NCBI GenBank assembly: GCA_963816155.1
Contig: CAWFJE010000002.1
Coordinates: 310,001-374,000 of the forward strand
Direction: 5' to 3'
Length of the DNA: 64,000 bases
From: JAXGXJ01 sp963816155
Lineage (GTDB): Bacteria; Actinomycetota; Thermoleophilia; RBG-16-64-13
A model generated the notes under the pieces. It worked only from the letters and a program-made list of their open reading frames with translations. It had not been told where the DNA came from and did not search any database. The position numbers and the translations under genes were made by a program. Shown in pieces: positions 8,077-17,487 of this stretch (the stretch's first letter is position 1; every line of letters begins with the position of its first letter).

Positions 8077-9354
8077 CTACCGCGCCCGCACGCGGGGCAC
8101 GGTGATACTGGCCTCGGTGAGAAAAAGCGCTTGGGCTAGGGGTCCCTGGCGGCGCAGAGCCTCTTCCACAGCCCCCTGAAGGTCGGAGAAGGGAGTCATG
8201 AACATGGCGCGCACGTGGTCATCGTCGAGGCCGGTCACGGTCCAGATCTCCGCTTTCTCGAGGATGGAAGCTACCCGGACTGCCTGCTGCACCCCCAGCC
8301 GGTATTCCTCAGTTTGAGCGCGGCGGATGGCCTCTCGCGGCGACGCGGCGGCCGCCAATATGTCGAAGAGGGTCTGGTTCTCCCCGAGACCGAAGGGGCA
8401 CTCCGACACGACGATCAGGATGCCACCGTCCTTCACGGCCAGTGCTCCACTCTGGATGGCTTTGTTGGTCTGGTAGAAGTTACAGTCCATGGGATGGGGA
8501 GCAGCAGCCACCACCACAGCGCAGGGCTCGTCCAAGTCGAGCACGAACTGCCGGTCGGCGACGGTGACGGCCCGCCGGAAGGTGTCCGCAAGGGGACCGG
8601 CGGCGGCGAAACCGATGTTGTGCTCTTCGTCGAGCACGAGTTGGATGGAGTAGACCTGCTTGCCGGCGATACCGAAGGCGAGCGCCTCCTCGAGGTCTTC
8701 GTGCACAGGATTACCGTCGAGAACGAGGCTCTCGGACCCCGGCTTCAGCGAAAGACCGTGGTTCGCCCACACAGTCTCGTATGCCGCCAACCCCGGGAAG
8801 AGCGACTTGCGCCCTCCCGTGTAGCCGGCGAAGTAGTGCGGCTCGACGGAGTTGATGAGGATCACGCTCTCTGCCTCAGCCAAGAGGCGGTTCACCTTCA
8901 CGTCCGTGCCCCGACTCGTCCTACCCAGGGAGACCATGTGCCGCTCGGCCTTGGCATCGTGCGAGCAGATGCGCCCGGCATGGGCGACGGCGAACTCGGC
9001 GCCGAAGATACGGACCAACTCCTCGGGGAGCGCGCCTCGATGCGTGCCCGTCGCCACGACGAACGACAGTTCCCGTCCGGCGCCCGCGGCCCAGGCATCA
9101 AGATCGCCACGGATCACGCGCAGGACCTCCGCCGACGGCGTCGGACGGGTGGCGTCGTTGACGACCACCAGCAAGGGAGAAGGGGCATCGGCCAGGAACT
9201 CGGTCAGACCGGCCCCAGGGAAGACCAGAGCGTCCCGGAGAACGCCTTCCGGGTCTTCAGCCGCCTCCACTTGGGCGCCGAGGACGCCCGCAACACGTTC
9301 ATCCGCCACTTCGACGGCGATCGTACTCTCGCCCCAGGGGACCTCGATACGCAT
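8077..9354 (-). CDS. larA: LarA-family nickel-pincer racemase/epimerase
   Basis: Member of the lactate racemase family (DUF2088), which interconverts alpha-hydroxy acid stereoisomers using a nickel-pincer nucleotide, 425 residues. The catalytic set aligns by spacing: His105 (in GTHRG), His173, Lys183 (HYFAGYTGGRKS, the lysine that carries the cofactor) and His199 (WANHG), against 108/174/184/200 in the Lactobacillus enzyme. The substrate is not fixed, since the family covers lactate, malate, phenyllactate and sugar acids. The cofactor genes larB, larC and larE are not in the window. It is read away from the divergent B3/B4 gene. Confidence 0.85.
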   Translation of the reverse strand: MRIEVPWGESTIAVEVADERVAGVLGAQVEAAEDPEGVLRDALVFPGAGLTEFLADAPSPLLVVVNDATRPTPSAEVLRVIRGDLDAWAAGAGRELSFVVATGTHRGALPEELVRIFGAEFAVAHAGRICSHDAKAERHMVSLGRTSRGTDVKVNRLLAEAESVILINSVEPHYFAGYTGGRKSLFPGLAAYETVWANHGLSLKPGSESLVLDGNPVHEDLEEALAFGIAGKQVYSIQLVLDEEHNIGFAAAGPLADTFRRAVTVADRQFVLDLDEPCAVVVAAAPHPMDCNFYQTNKAIQSGALAVKDGGILIVVSECPFGLGENQTLFDILAAAASPREAIRRAQTEEYRLGVQQAVRVASILEKAEIWTVTGLDDDHVRAMFMTPFSDLQGAVEEALRRQGPLAQALFLTEASITVPRVRAR

Positions 9355-9476
9355 ACCTACTACCTACCCACTCCAGACACGGATTCGCCGCTTCACGCCG
9401 AAGCGGTCCCCGCAGGATACTGCAGGCGCCTCCGAGCGCACAAGCAACGCCCACTCAGTCAGGACCCGCGGGCCGC

Positions 9477-10214
9477 GTGTCCGCTAGAATGGCGGTCGTG
9501 GAACCCTATCAGTACAGCATCTCGGCCGATATCTTCACCCGCTTCCCCGGCTACACCCGCGGGGTGGTCGTGGCCCACGCACTCAGCAACGGACCTTCAC
9601 CGCCTGAGTTGATCGAGTTGCTGCGCGAGGCCGAGGAGTCGGTGCGCGCCCGCCTGACCCCCGAGCAGGTGGCCGAGGAACCGCGCATCAAGGCCTGGCG
9701 CGAAGCCTACCGGGCCTTCGGAGCGAAGCCCAGTGAGTTCCGCTCCTCAGTGGAGGCCATGGCCCGCAGGGTGTTGCGCGGTGACCGCCTTCCATCGATC
9801 AGCGCCCTCGTCGACATCGGCAATGCCGTCTCCCTGCGCTATCTGCTGCCCGCCGGGAGTCACGCCATCGACGTGTTGCGTGGCGACATCGCACTGCGCT
9901 TCGCCACGGGGAGCGAACTGTTCGTCCCCTTCGGGTCGAGTGTGGCGGAGAATCCCGAGCCTGGCGAGGTCATCTTCACCGAGGGCGACACCGTGCTGAC
10001 ACGGCGCTGGACCTGGCGACAGGCCGAGCACACCCTCACCCTTCCGAGCACCACCGCCGTGGAGTTCAACGTGGACGGCCTACCCCCAGTCGAGCGAGAT
10101 GAGGTCGAGGCCGCTTCGGCCGAGGTCAAGGATCTCATCGGGCGCTTCTGTGGAGGTAGCCGCCGCATCGAGTTCCTGACCGAGACCGGCCCTTGCATAT
10201 CGCTCGCACCCTAG
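9477..10214 (+). CDS. Free-standing B3/B4 (PheT editing-domain-like) protein
   Basis: A stand-alone domain of 245 residues resembling the B3/B4 region of phenylalanyl-tRNA synthetase beta. The core (RIKAWREAYRAFGAKPSEFRSSVEAMARR, SISALVDIGNAVSLRYLLPAGSHAID, VIFTEGDTVLTRRWTWRQAEHT) fits this family well. Such proteins may hydrolyse mischarged aminoacyl-tRNAs; function here is inferred from family only. The first codon GTG 9477 has no clear binding site and ATG 9489 is an alternative. It is monocistronic and converges on mftF, 45 bases away. Confidence 0.7.
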   Translation: MSARMAVVEPYQYSISADIFTRFPGYTRGVVVAHALSNGPSPPELIELLREAEESVRARLTPEQVAEEPRIKAWREAYRAFGAKPSEFRSSVEAMARRVLRGDRLPSISALVDIGNAVSLRYLLPAGSHAIDVLRGDIALRFATGSELFVPFGSSVAENPEPGEVIFTEGDTVLTRRWTWRQAEHTLTLPSTTAVEFNVDGLPPVERDEVEAASAEVKDLIGRFCGGSRRIEFLTETGPCISLAP

Positions 10215-10259
10215 CAGGCTCCCAGCCGCCGCGAACCGGGCGGGCAGCGGATCACGGCC

Positions 10260-11810
10260 TCACCTCAGCGCGAGGAGATACGAGCGAAGGGTCCTTTCCC
10301 GCAGGCAGCCCACGATGACCCCCGTCTGGTAGGCCAAGTGCTCGGCCGCGTAATAGGCCAGGTACGTGGCAAACCCCAGCCGGGGTCGTTTGGCCCTGTA
10401 GTCCACCCCCGCCGAATACACGACTGCCGAGGCGCCGAGCGCCCACGCGCCCGGCGCCACCGGGCCGGCGAGGGCGAGGGGTAGCAGGTAGTACCGCTGC
10501 AGGTGGAAGCAGGCGAAGTAGAGCATGCCCAGATGGTTGCGCAGGACCGCCGACCAGATCTGGCCCGCGCTCACGTTGACCGTCTGTCGCCGCAACCGGA
10601 TGGTCCGCCGAACTCCATCCCACGCCGGTGGTACGAGGGCCGCGAGAAGAAGCCTGGGATCGAGACGGAGGGTGGCGCACGCCACGAGAGCCACGGTGGC
10701 CGTGGGAGCCGGAGGGAGAGGAAGGCGCTTGCGCTTAGCGGGGTGAAGTCTGTGCAGCGTCGCCTCCGAGGTGCCGTAGTCGGCCCGCCGACGCAGCATG
10801 CCGACCAGATGGTCACGGTGCTTGTGCCGCACGATACCTTCGGGAGCGTAGACGAGGTTGTAGCCGCTCGCGCGCAGCCGCCAGCATAGGTCGACATCCT
10901 CACCCACCTGCAGGTCGTCGCGCAATCCTCCCACTTGTTCGAAGGCCGACTTCCGAACGAGCAGATTGCACGTAGGTACATAGAACGTGTCCGTTCCCCT
11001 CCCCTCGATACGCAGCCGAGACCCCATATCGAGCGGAGACGAGACCTCCTCATAACGGTCCAGCGGCGACTCAGTGTAGTATCCGATGGTCCGTCCCCCG
11101 ACGGCGCCGACCGCTGCCCAGGCGAAGTAGGGTGCCAGATCGAGGAGCCACCGTGGCTTCGCCACGCAGTCGCTGTCGATGAAGGCGACGATCTGCCCAG
11201 CCGCTGCGCACACGCCCCGATTGCGGGAATAGGCCGGGCCCCGATTGCGGTCGTTGACCAGCAGGCGGGCACGGTGGCGGGCCGCCACGGCCGCAACAGC
11301 GGCCGGGGCGGCCGAGCCGTCGTCGACCACGATCACATCCAGACGCTCCCGGGGATAGTCCAGTTCGTCGAGAGCTCGGAGGCAGTCCTCCAACTCTCCT
11401 GCCCGATCGAGGGTGGGGATGACCACGGACACAGAGGGAAGCGCCTCCTCGGAGGAAGGTAAGGCGGAGGCCCCGGCGGTCAGTCCGGTGGCCGGACCGG
11501 TCTGCCGCTCCCTCCCTGCCCGGGCGGCCGCCGGGGCGACCGCGGCCTCGACGGTCCTCGCCCTCTCGACCTCAAGGATCCCACAAGCCCGGAAGCGTTC
11601 GCAAAGGGCGAAGATGCGCTGCTCTGACACGCGGAAGGCGAGGGACAGCTCGGTCACGGTGGTCCAGGTCCGGGCCCGTTGCAGCAGGCGAGCGGCAGCA
11701 GCGTTCACGGCGACCACGTTGAGCGGCGCGGGGGAGATCGCCCGGCAGGCGCCCTCAGGTCCCTGCTCCAGCCGCACCGAGCGGCGCAGCCGGTACTGCA
11801 GAGGGATCAC
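10260..11810 (-). CDS. mftF: Mycofactocin glycosyltransferase MftF
   Basis: Family 2 glycosyltransferase that adds beta-1,4-glucose units to premycofactocin, 516 residues. An N-terminal PqqD-like part (about 1-85, VNAAAARLLQRAR, FALCERFRACGILEVER) precedes the GT-A domain (about 120-350), with SVVIPTLDRAGELEDCL, DVIVVDDGSA, NRGPAYSRNRG, the AFIDSDC metal site, and GEDVDLCWRLR. Hydrophobic segments near the C-terminus suggest membrane association. The start overlaps the etfB stop by four bases (11807-11810). It is the last gene of the mycofactocin operon. Confidence 0.9.
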   Translation of the reverse strand: MIPLQYRLRRSVRLEQGPEGACRAISPAPLNVVAVNAAAARLLQRARTWTTVTELSLAFRVSEQRIFALCERFRACGILEVERARTVEAAVAPAAARAGRERQTGPATGLTAGASALPSSEEALPSVSVVIPTLDRAGELEDCLRALDELDYPRERLDVIVVDDGSAAPAAVAAVAARHRARLLVNDRNRGPAYSRNRGVCAAAGQIVAFIDSDCVAKPRWLLDLAPYFAWAAVGAVGGRTIGYYTESPLDRYEEVSSPLDMGSRLRIEGRGTDTFYVPTCNLLVRKSAFEQVGGLRDDLQVGEDVDLCWRLRASGYNLVYAPEGIVRHKHRDHLVGMLRRRADYGTSEATLHRLHPAKRKRLPLPPAPTATVALVACATLRLDPRLLLAALVPPAWDGVRRTIRLRRQTVNVSAGQIWSAVLRNHLGMLYFACFHLQRYYLLPLALAGPVAPGAWALGASAVVYSAGVDYRAKRPRLGFATYLAYYAAEHLAYQTGVIVGCLRERTLRSYLLALR

Positions 11811-12847
11811 GACCGGTCGCCGCCGTCCAGCGGGACGCGAGGATCATCGGACCCTCGTAGACCGGGACCGGGGACTTCCGGCGGCGAGGCGGCGGGCCCA
11901 GGGTGCAGGTGATCCAGCCAGCCTTCATCCCTGAGGGTGAGAAAGACCTCGTCGGCGACCGACTCGGCCGACTCACGCACGACGCGGCCCTCTCGGTGCC
12001 GCACTGAACCCTCCACGAGCTTGAGGATACGGTCGAACGCTGGAAGTCTCTGATCAGGAGGAGCGATCGCGCGGAGGCGGGGCCGACGGAGACGTGGCCG
12101 TCCGAAGACGACGGTACCATCGGCGCGGCTCACCTCGTCGCGGGGCACGCCCAGCTCCGCCAGGCCCCATACCACGATCTCCTGCCTACGGGCATCCAGC
12201 AGCGCCCGGGCTGTGACCTGGGTGGGTGAGACCCCAGACCCTGCGTCGCCGCCGGCCGCCGTGACGACGACCGGCAGCCGAGCCTCGACCAGTTCCACAG
12301 AGCCTTCGCCCAGACTTCGCGAGATCTGGACCCGCCTCTCGGCAGCTCCGTCTCCCAGCTGGATGGTCAGCGCGACGGCCCGCGTGACACAAGGCACGCC
12401 GAGTTCCGCAGCAAGGAGCACGCCGAAGCGGCCGTCGCAACCGATGACGCCTTGGTCTCCGGCCAAGACCATCTCATAACCCGCGGCCCGGGCAGCCGCC
12501 GCCAGGATCACCGCTCTCCCGGCCGGGCCCGCTTCGGCTGCGCCGCCTCCACCGCCGTATTCGGCCGCGATGGTGGCGTCGCCGTCCCACACCCGCACCG
12601 CCCGGTCGCAGCCCCGGGCCAGCGCCTGCCTCAGCCAAGGCTCGCTCTCGGGAGGCCCCAGGTGCATGACCGTGATCTCTGCATCAGGTCGCGAAGACTT
12701 GAGGTCCAGCGCCAGGTCCAGCGCCCGGGCTGAGGCTGGGTCGACCCCGCCTACAAGCCACTCCTCCCGCACGCGGCCACTGCGAAGGTCGCGCAGCGGC
12801 GGAACGCGCACATCCGCTCCCTGTCCGATGAAGACCAGCAGCCTCAT
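11807..12847 (-). CDS. etfB: Mycofactocin-associated electron transfer flavoprotein beta subunit
   Basis: Beta subunit of an ETF, which with alpha carries electrons from dehydrogenases to an ETF-quinone oxidoreductase. Length is 346 residues, longer than the usual 250-260, with extra C-terminal sequence (about 265-346). The nucleotide-binding core is visible in ARALDLALDLK, DAEITVMHLGP and YEMVLAGDQGVIGCDGRFGVLLAAELGVPCVTR. It sits 51 bases after fixX and overlaps mftF by four bases. Separation from etfA by fixC and fixX is unusual, since etfB and etfA are normally adjacent. Confidence 0.85.
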   Translation of the reverse strand: MRLLVFIGQGADVRVPPLRDLRSGRVREEWLVGGVDPASARALDLALDLKSSRPDAEITVMHLGPPESEPWLRQALARGCDRAVRVWDGDATIAAEYGGGGGAAEAGPAGRAVILAAAARAAGYEMVLAGDQGVIGCDGRFGVLLAAELGVPCVTRAVALTIQLGDGAAERRVQISRSLGEGSVELVEARLPVVVTAAGGDAGSGVSPTQVTARALLDARRQEIVVWGLAELGVPRDEVSRADGTVVFGRPRLRRPRLRAIAPPDQRLPAFDRILKLVEGSVRHREGRVVRESAESVADEVFLTLRDEGWLDHLHPGPAASPPEVPGPGLRGSDDPRVPLDGGDRS

Positions 12848-12898
12848 CGGAGCCGGGCTCTGCGCGCCGCGCCCGGGGGCCGCGACCGGCCATCTCCC

Positions 12899-13174
12899 CT
12901 AGGTGAGCCGGAACCGTACACCATGCCCTCCCTCAGGGTAGTGCCAGTCGAGCGCCCCCTGCTCGCAGAGCAGCAGACAGGTGCCACACTCCAAGCAGGC
13001 CTCGTAGGCGAAATCGATCTTTCCGCGCTCCTCGCTCCACGTGTAGCAGCGGGCGGGGCATGCAAAGGTGCAAGCGCGGTGGATGCAGCTCTGACACGCG
13101 TCCTGGTTCACGCGGATGTGAGCCTCCGGATGCACCCGGTAGCTGACCAGATCGAACAGGTCGTCGACTACCAC
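12899..13174 (-). CDS. fixX: FixX-like ferredoxin partner of the ETF-quinone oxidoreductase
   Basis: Small Fe-S protein of 91 residues in the FixX family, the ferredoxin half of a split ETF-ubiquinone oxidoreductase. Cysteines occur in CQSCIHRACTFACPARCYTW and YEACLECGTCLLLCEQGAL. GTG 13174 follows GGAGGG by seven bases and overlaps the end of fixC by seven bases, so the two are translationally coupled. Confidence 0.9.
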   Translation of the reverse strand: MVVDDLFDLVSYRVHPEAHIRVNQDACQSCIHRACTFACPARCYTWSEERGKIDFAYEACLECGTCLLLCEQGALDWHYPEGGHGVRFRLT

Positions 13175-14526
13175 AAGAACGCCCTCCCTCCTGCGAGCGC
13201 GTCGGCGATGAGTTGCCGCGCCGACAGCTCTCCCTTGAGCGCACGCCGGGCCAGCCGGCCGATCTTCTCCTTGGGCCGGCCGTCGGAACGGTACAGATCC
13301 TCCATTAGTGCACTGACAACCTTGGGATAGACAGAGAACAGCCGGTCGTGGCGCAGAAAGTCGATGGCCTTTCCGTAGGTCTTCAGATCGCGCACCACGA
13401 AGCTCTCCTCGAGTTCCTTCCGATACCGAGCCAAGCGCTGGGAGGAGACATCCCCGGCCGCCAGGGCCTCAGCTCCCACCCGGGCCGCCACCAGACCTGA
13501 GGTCATGGCCAGATTCATCCCTTCTTGGGTGAGGCCGTTGGTGTAGCAGAAGCCGGCCGCGTCGCCGGCCACCAGAAGCCCCGGAGCCTCGAGGCGGGGC
13601 ACCATCCGCATGCCACCCTCCGGCAGCAGATGGGCCGAGTACTCCACCAGCCGCGCTCCCCGCAGGAGCGGCGCCACAGGCGCCGAGGAGACGAAGCGTT
13701 CCAGAAGTTCGTAGGGGGGAGTACCCCGCTCCTTCAGCGAATCCAGGTGAAACACCAAGCCCACCGCCAAGGTCTCGGTCTGGGTGTAGATGAAGCCGCC
13801 TCCGCGCACGCCTTCGGTACAGCCAAGGAACTCGTGAGTGGCTCCCTCCCGGCCGAACAGACCGAAGCGCTCATCGATCTCGTCCTCGCCCAGCAGATAT
13901 AGAGCCCTGATCCCAAGTGCCACATGGTCGGCACTGACACCGCCGTGCAGCCCGGCCTCCTGGGCCAGGAGCGACAGGACCCCGTCGCAGGCGACCACCA
14001 GCGGAGCTTCGATGATGTCGTCGGGACCGGTGACCCGCACTCCCTTGACCTCGCCACCACGGATGACCAGCCCCTCGACTCGGCAATCGGTCAGGAGCGT
14101 GACCCCACGGGCTACCGCCTGCTCCGCATACCAGCGGTCGAAGTGCGGCCGAAAGAGCGTGAATCCGGTCAGCGAGCGGTCTGAACCGGATCCGGCACCC
14201 ACGGAGGGCTGCTCGGAACCCGAGGCAGCCTGGAAGACCAACGAGATGGTCGATCCTTCTCCTGTCACGGTAAGCACGCGCTTGGTCACCGCCCGCTCCC
14301 AGGGGGCCTTCGCCCAGAATCCAGGCAGCAGCTCTTCCGGAGCCGGGCACCAGGCCACCATCCCACCGAACATGTTCTTGGACCCGGGGTACTCCCCACG
14401 CTCGAGCAGGAGCACCCTGGCCCCGCTTTGGGCGAGACCCATCGCAGCGCTCGTGCCGGCCGGCCCCGCCCCCACCACGATCGCGTCGAAAGTGCTGGGA
14501 GCACCTGTGCCGTCAGGCGACGTCAT
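13168..14526 (-). CDS. fixC: FixC-like FAD-dependent oxidoreductase (ETF-quinone oxidoreductase type)
   Basis: Flavoprotein expected to take electrons from ETF and pass them with FixX to a membrane quinone, 452 residues. The N-terminal Rossmann motif DAIVVGAGPAGTSAAMGLAQ and LLLERGEYPGSKN bind FAD. The C-terminal LLVAGDAAGFCYTNGLTQEGMNLAMTSG is characteristic of FixC. ATG 14526 is preferred since AAGGG lies five bases before it; ATG 14544 would be too far upstream. The start overlaps the etfA stop by 14 bases. Confidence 0.9.
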   Translation of the reverse strand: MTSPDGTGAPSTFDAIVVGAGPAGTSAAMGLAQSGARVLLLERGEYPGSKNMFGGMVAWCPAPEELLPGFWAKAPWERAVTKRVLTVTGEGSTISLVFQAASGSEQPSVGAGSGSDRSLTGFTLFRPHFDRWYAEQAVARGVTLLTDCRVEGLVIRGGEVKGVRVTGPDDIIEAPLVVACDGVLSLLAQEAGLHGGVSADHVALGIRALYLLGEDEIDERFGLFGREGATHEFLGCTEGVRGGGFIYTQTETLAVGLVFHLDSLKERGTPPYELLERFVSSAPVAPLLRGARLVEYSAHLLPEGGMRMVPRLEAPGLLVAGDAAGFCYTNGLTQEGMNLAMTSGLVAARVGAEALAAGDVSSQRLARYRKELEESFVVRDLKTYGKAIDFLRHDRLFSVYPKVVSALMEDLYRSDGRPKEKIGRLARRALKGELSARQLIADALAGGRAFLW

Positions 14527-15499
14527 CAGCACCCTTCGGCCCATCGCGCCAGGCCTTGATCTTCTCGAGCAGCAGAGGCAGAACCGCTTCCAGGTCGGCC
14601 ACGTACCCGACGTCGGAGAAGCCGAAGATGGGAGCCCTTACATCGCGGTTTATGGAGAGGATGCGCCCGGCCTTCTGAACTCCGGCCACGTGGTGCGGCG
14701 AGCCCGAGATGCCCAACGCAAGGTAGAGTTCGGGGCTGACCGTCCTACCCGTCTGGCCGATCAACCGCTCCTTGGGAAGGCGACCCTCGTCCACTACCGG
14801 CCGGGTGGCGCCGAGCGAGCCCTCCAGGAGGTCGGCCAACTCGCCCACTGCAGACAGCAGCTTCTCACTCGCGCCGCCTGCGCCCGCTGCCACGATACGC
14901 TTCGCGTGCACCAGATCCACCGAGCGGGGGTCGGGCGGCACCAACTCGAGTCGACGCACACTGGGTGGGACGTCGCCGATGACCTCGACCACCTCAGCCG
15001 TCGCGAACGCTTCGACCCCAGCCTTGGCGCCCTCGACCCCCTCTTCGGACGCCCCCGAGACCTCCACACCGGCCAGGTCAAGCGTGGCCACGACCGGCAT
15101 GCCGGTCGTGGCCTGACAGTCCCGCTCGAGCCGGTCCCCGTAGACAGGCTTGACCAGAACCGGGAACCCTTCGGCGACCAGCACATCGCTGCAGCCGAGA
15201 ATCGCACCGCAACCCATGTGATGGGCGAGCTGGGTCGCCAACTGTCGGCCCAGCGCCGTGTCGGCCAGAACGACGACCGCCGGGCACGCTCGCGACACAG
15301 CCACCGCCAAGGCCTCGGCGACATGCTCCACCCCGATGCCGTCACCGGTCTCCGTGCCGGCCTGCCAGGTCACCAGACGGGCCTCCACACCCAAGGACTC
15401 AGCAATCCGCTTCGCTTCGGCCTTCAGAGCCACAGCCAACCCCCCCGCGGGCGCAGCCCCCGGTGGCTCGATCACGGCCAGCAAGCTCAGCGCGCTCAC
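14513..15499 (-). CDS. etfA: Mycofactocin-associated electron transfer flavoprotein alpha subunit
   Basis: FAD-binding alpha subunit, 328 residues. GTG 15499 is the start: its GTGA overlaps the stop of the upstream oxidoreductase (15496-15499), a typical coupling arrangement. The C-terminal FAD-binding domain is canonical: LIGQTGRTVSPELYLALGISG, HHVAGVQKAGRILSINRD, APIFGFSDVGYVADLEAVLP. The N-terminal domain carries VVVLADTALGRQLATQLAHH. Partner etfB lies two genes downstream. Confidence 0.92.
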   Translation of the reverse strand: MSALSLLAVIEPPGAAPAGGLAVALKAEAKRIAESLGVEARLVTWQAGTETGDGIGVEHVAEALAVAVSRACPAVVVLADTALGRQLATQLAHHMGCGAILGCSDVLVAEGFPVLVKPVYGDRLERDCQATTGMPVVATLDLAGVEVSGASEEGVEGAKAGVEAFATAEVVEVIGDVPPSVRRLELVPPDPRSVDLVHAKRIVAAGAGGASEKLLSAVGELADLLEGSLGATRPVVDEGRLPKERLIGQTGRTVSPELYLALGISGSPHHVAGVQKAGRILSINRDVRAPIFGFSDVGYVADLEAVLPLLLEKIKAWRDGPKGADDVA

Positions 15500-17484
15500 A
15501 CCCGCTTGCCCACTGTGTAGCCCTCGTGGATGGCCATGTCGACCTTGCGCGGCGCGACACAGTCGCCGATGCGGTACAGCTCCGCTACCTTGGCGGCACC
15601 ACCGGGCGGCTGCGCTTTCAGCGCGAAATAGAGGCTGTCGTCGGCGTCGTTCCCCATGACGGTCACGATGCTGTCGTACCCGGAGAACACATCCCACACG
15701 TTGGAGTAGACGTTGAAGCCGTGCACCTCCATCCCGCCCTCAGGATGCTTGATCTCCATCACCGCGAAGTCGGGGGTGAAGGTCACCCCTTTCTGCATCA
15801 GCCGCTGCCGGCTGAGATAGAGGTCCTGAGACGGCCCCAGTTCCGACCCCACGAACAGGCTGGAGGTCACCACGTGCACGGACTTCCCCAGTTCGGCCAG
15901 GAACTCCGCCGTAGCCGTAGCTTGGTGATGGCCGTCGTAGTCGATAAGGAGCAGCTTCTGGCCCAGCCCTCCGGCCGCTTCCCCGCTTAACACCTGCCAC
16001 ACGTTGAACACCCCGGGTCCGTCCGCCCCACTCACCGGGGAGATTTTCGGCCGCGAGCCCGTCGCGATGATCACCGCGTCCGGCCGCCGTTCGGCCACCA
16101 ACTCGGGCGTGACTTCCACCCCCAGTTCTACCGGCACCTTCAGGGCGGCCAACTGCTTGCGCTCGTTGCGGACGATCACCCCGAACTCGTCTCGCCCGGC
16201 CCCCTTGGCCGCCAACAGCACCTGGCCGCCCAGTTCCTCCGCTTTCTCGATGAGGGTCACGTCGTGGCCGCGCAGGGTGGCGATCTTGGCCGCCCACATC
16301 CCCGCCGGTCCTCCACCCACCACCATCACCCGCTTCTTGCGCAGCGTTGGCCGCAGGCGTTGCTCACCCTCCGTGGCCTCGGCCCCCACCGCCGGGTTCT
16401 GCACACAGCCGATGCTCTTGTTCAGCCCCACCCGCCCGTAGCAGTTCTGGTTGCACGCGATGCAGTAGCGGATCTCCTCGGTGCGCCCCTCCCGGGCTTT
16501 CGTGGCGAAATCCGGATCGGCTATCTGGCCCCGTACTACGCCGATCATGTCGGCCTGACCTTCGGCCAGCACCCGTTCGGCCAAGGCCGGGTCGTTGATA
16601 CGCCCCGTCGCGAAGACCGGTAGCGCCGCGACCTGCTTGATGCCCGCCGCCAGAGGAACCGCGTAGCCCAGCGGCATGTGCATGGGGCCGCCGACCAAGT
16701 AGAGGTTGTAGAAGGTGGCGAGGGTCAGGTTGAAGTAGTCAAGATGACCGGTGGTCTGCAGCCGTTGAGCTATCAGCTTGGCGTCATCCAGGTTCAGGCC
16801 CCCAGGGATGAGCTCGTCGGCGCAGAGGCGCACCCCCATGGTGAAGTCGGCCCCAACGGCTCCTCGCACCGCCGCCACCACCTCCAAGGCGAAGCGCAGC
16901 CGGTTCTCCAGGCCGCCGCCGTACTCGTCGCTGCGGTAGTTGGTCAGCGGCGACATGAACTGCCGAGCCAGCGAGCTGTGACCGAACTGGAGTTCCACCC
17001 CGTCGAAGCCGCCCTCCCGCACATGCACGGCCGAGCGGGCGAAGTAGTCGACGACCTCCTTGATGTCCTCGATCTCCATGGCCTTGGGCGTCTCCCGATA
17101 GAGTACGTCGGGGACAGGGGAGGGCGCCCATACCGGCAGGCGGGACAGACTCCCACTACACTGTTGACCGTTATGGTTGAGCTGGGCGAATATGCGCGTT
17201 TCGTGGGCGTGGACCGTCCGGGTCAGCCGCTTGTATCCGTTGATCACCTCAGGTTTGAAGGCCTCGATCAGATGCTCGTAGGCCCGGTCGGTGGGGTGGA
17301 CCGACTGCTCCTCGGTGATGATGAGCCCCGCCCCGCCCCGAGCCCGGGCAGCCAGGTATTCTGTGAGCCGCTCGGTGGGCAGCCCGTCGGCAGCCAGGTT
17401 GGTCAGATGGGCCGAGAAAGAGATGCGGTTGGGCACGGTCACCCGCCCGATCTCAAGAGGGCTGAATAGATGGGGGAACTGCAT
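15496..17484 (-). CDS. Mycofactocin system FadH/OYE-family oxidoreductase
   Basis: Flavin-dependent reductase of the 2,4-dienoyl-CoA reductase type, 662 residues. An N-terminal old-yellow-enzyme TIM barrel (about 1-340; LFSPLEIGRVTVPNRISFSAH, GFDGVELQFGHSSLARQFMSPLTNYRSDEYGG) binds FMN. A 4Fe-4S motif follows (YCIACNQNCYGRVG with a fourth Cys 12 residues on), then an FAD/NAD(P) domain (RVMVVGGGPAGMWAAKIAT). This class recurs in mycofactocin clusters; its substrate is unknown, and passing electrons to or from ETF is a reasonable inference from the neighbouring genes. It starts three bases after the mftC stop. Confidence 0.88.
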   Translation of the reverse strand: MQFPHLFSPLEIGRVTVPNRISFSAHLTNLAADGLPTERLTEYLAARARGGAGLIITEEQSVHPTDRAYEHLIEAFKPEVINGYKRLTRTVHAHETRIFAQLNHNGQQCSGSLSRLPVWAPSPVPDVLYRETPKAMEIEDIKEVVDYFARSAVHVREGGFDGVELQFGHSSLARQFMSPLTNYRSDEYGGGLENRLRFALEVVAAVRGAVGADFTMGVRLCADELIPGGLNLDDAKLIAQRLQTTGHLDYFNLTLATFYNLYLVGGPMHMPLGYAVPLAAGIKQVAALPVFATGRINDPALAERVLAEGQADMIGVVRGQIADPDFATKAREGRTEEIRYCIACNQNCYGRVGLNKSIGCVQNPAVGAEATEGEQRLRPTLRKKRVMVVGGGPAGMWAAKIATLRGHDVTLIEKAEELGGQVLLAAKGAGRDEFGVIVRNERKQLAALKVPVELGVEVTPELVAERRPDAVIIATGSRPKISPVSGADGPGVFNVWQVLSGEAAGGLGQKLLLIDYDGHHQATATAEFLAELGKSVHVVTSSLFVGSELGPSQDLYLSRQRLMQKGVTFTPDFAVMEIKHPEGGMEVHGFNVYSNVWDVFSGYDSIVTVMGNDADDSLYFALKAQPPGGAAKVAELYRIGDCVAPRKVDMAIHEGYTVGKRV

Positions 17485-17487
17485 CGC

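Noticed and set aside
8215..9612. Plus-strand frame of 465 codons opposite larA running into the B3/B4 gene
   Set aside because: Overlaps a gene with all catalytic residues; the frame has no conserved features.
13838..15520. Plus-strand frame of 560 codons opposite fixC and etfA
   Set aside because: Antisense shadow of two conserved flavoproteins.
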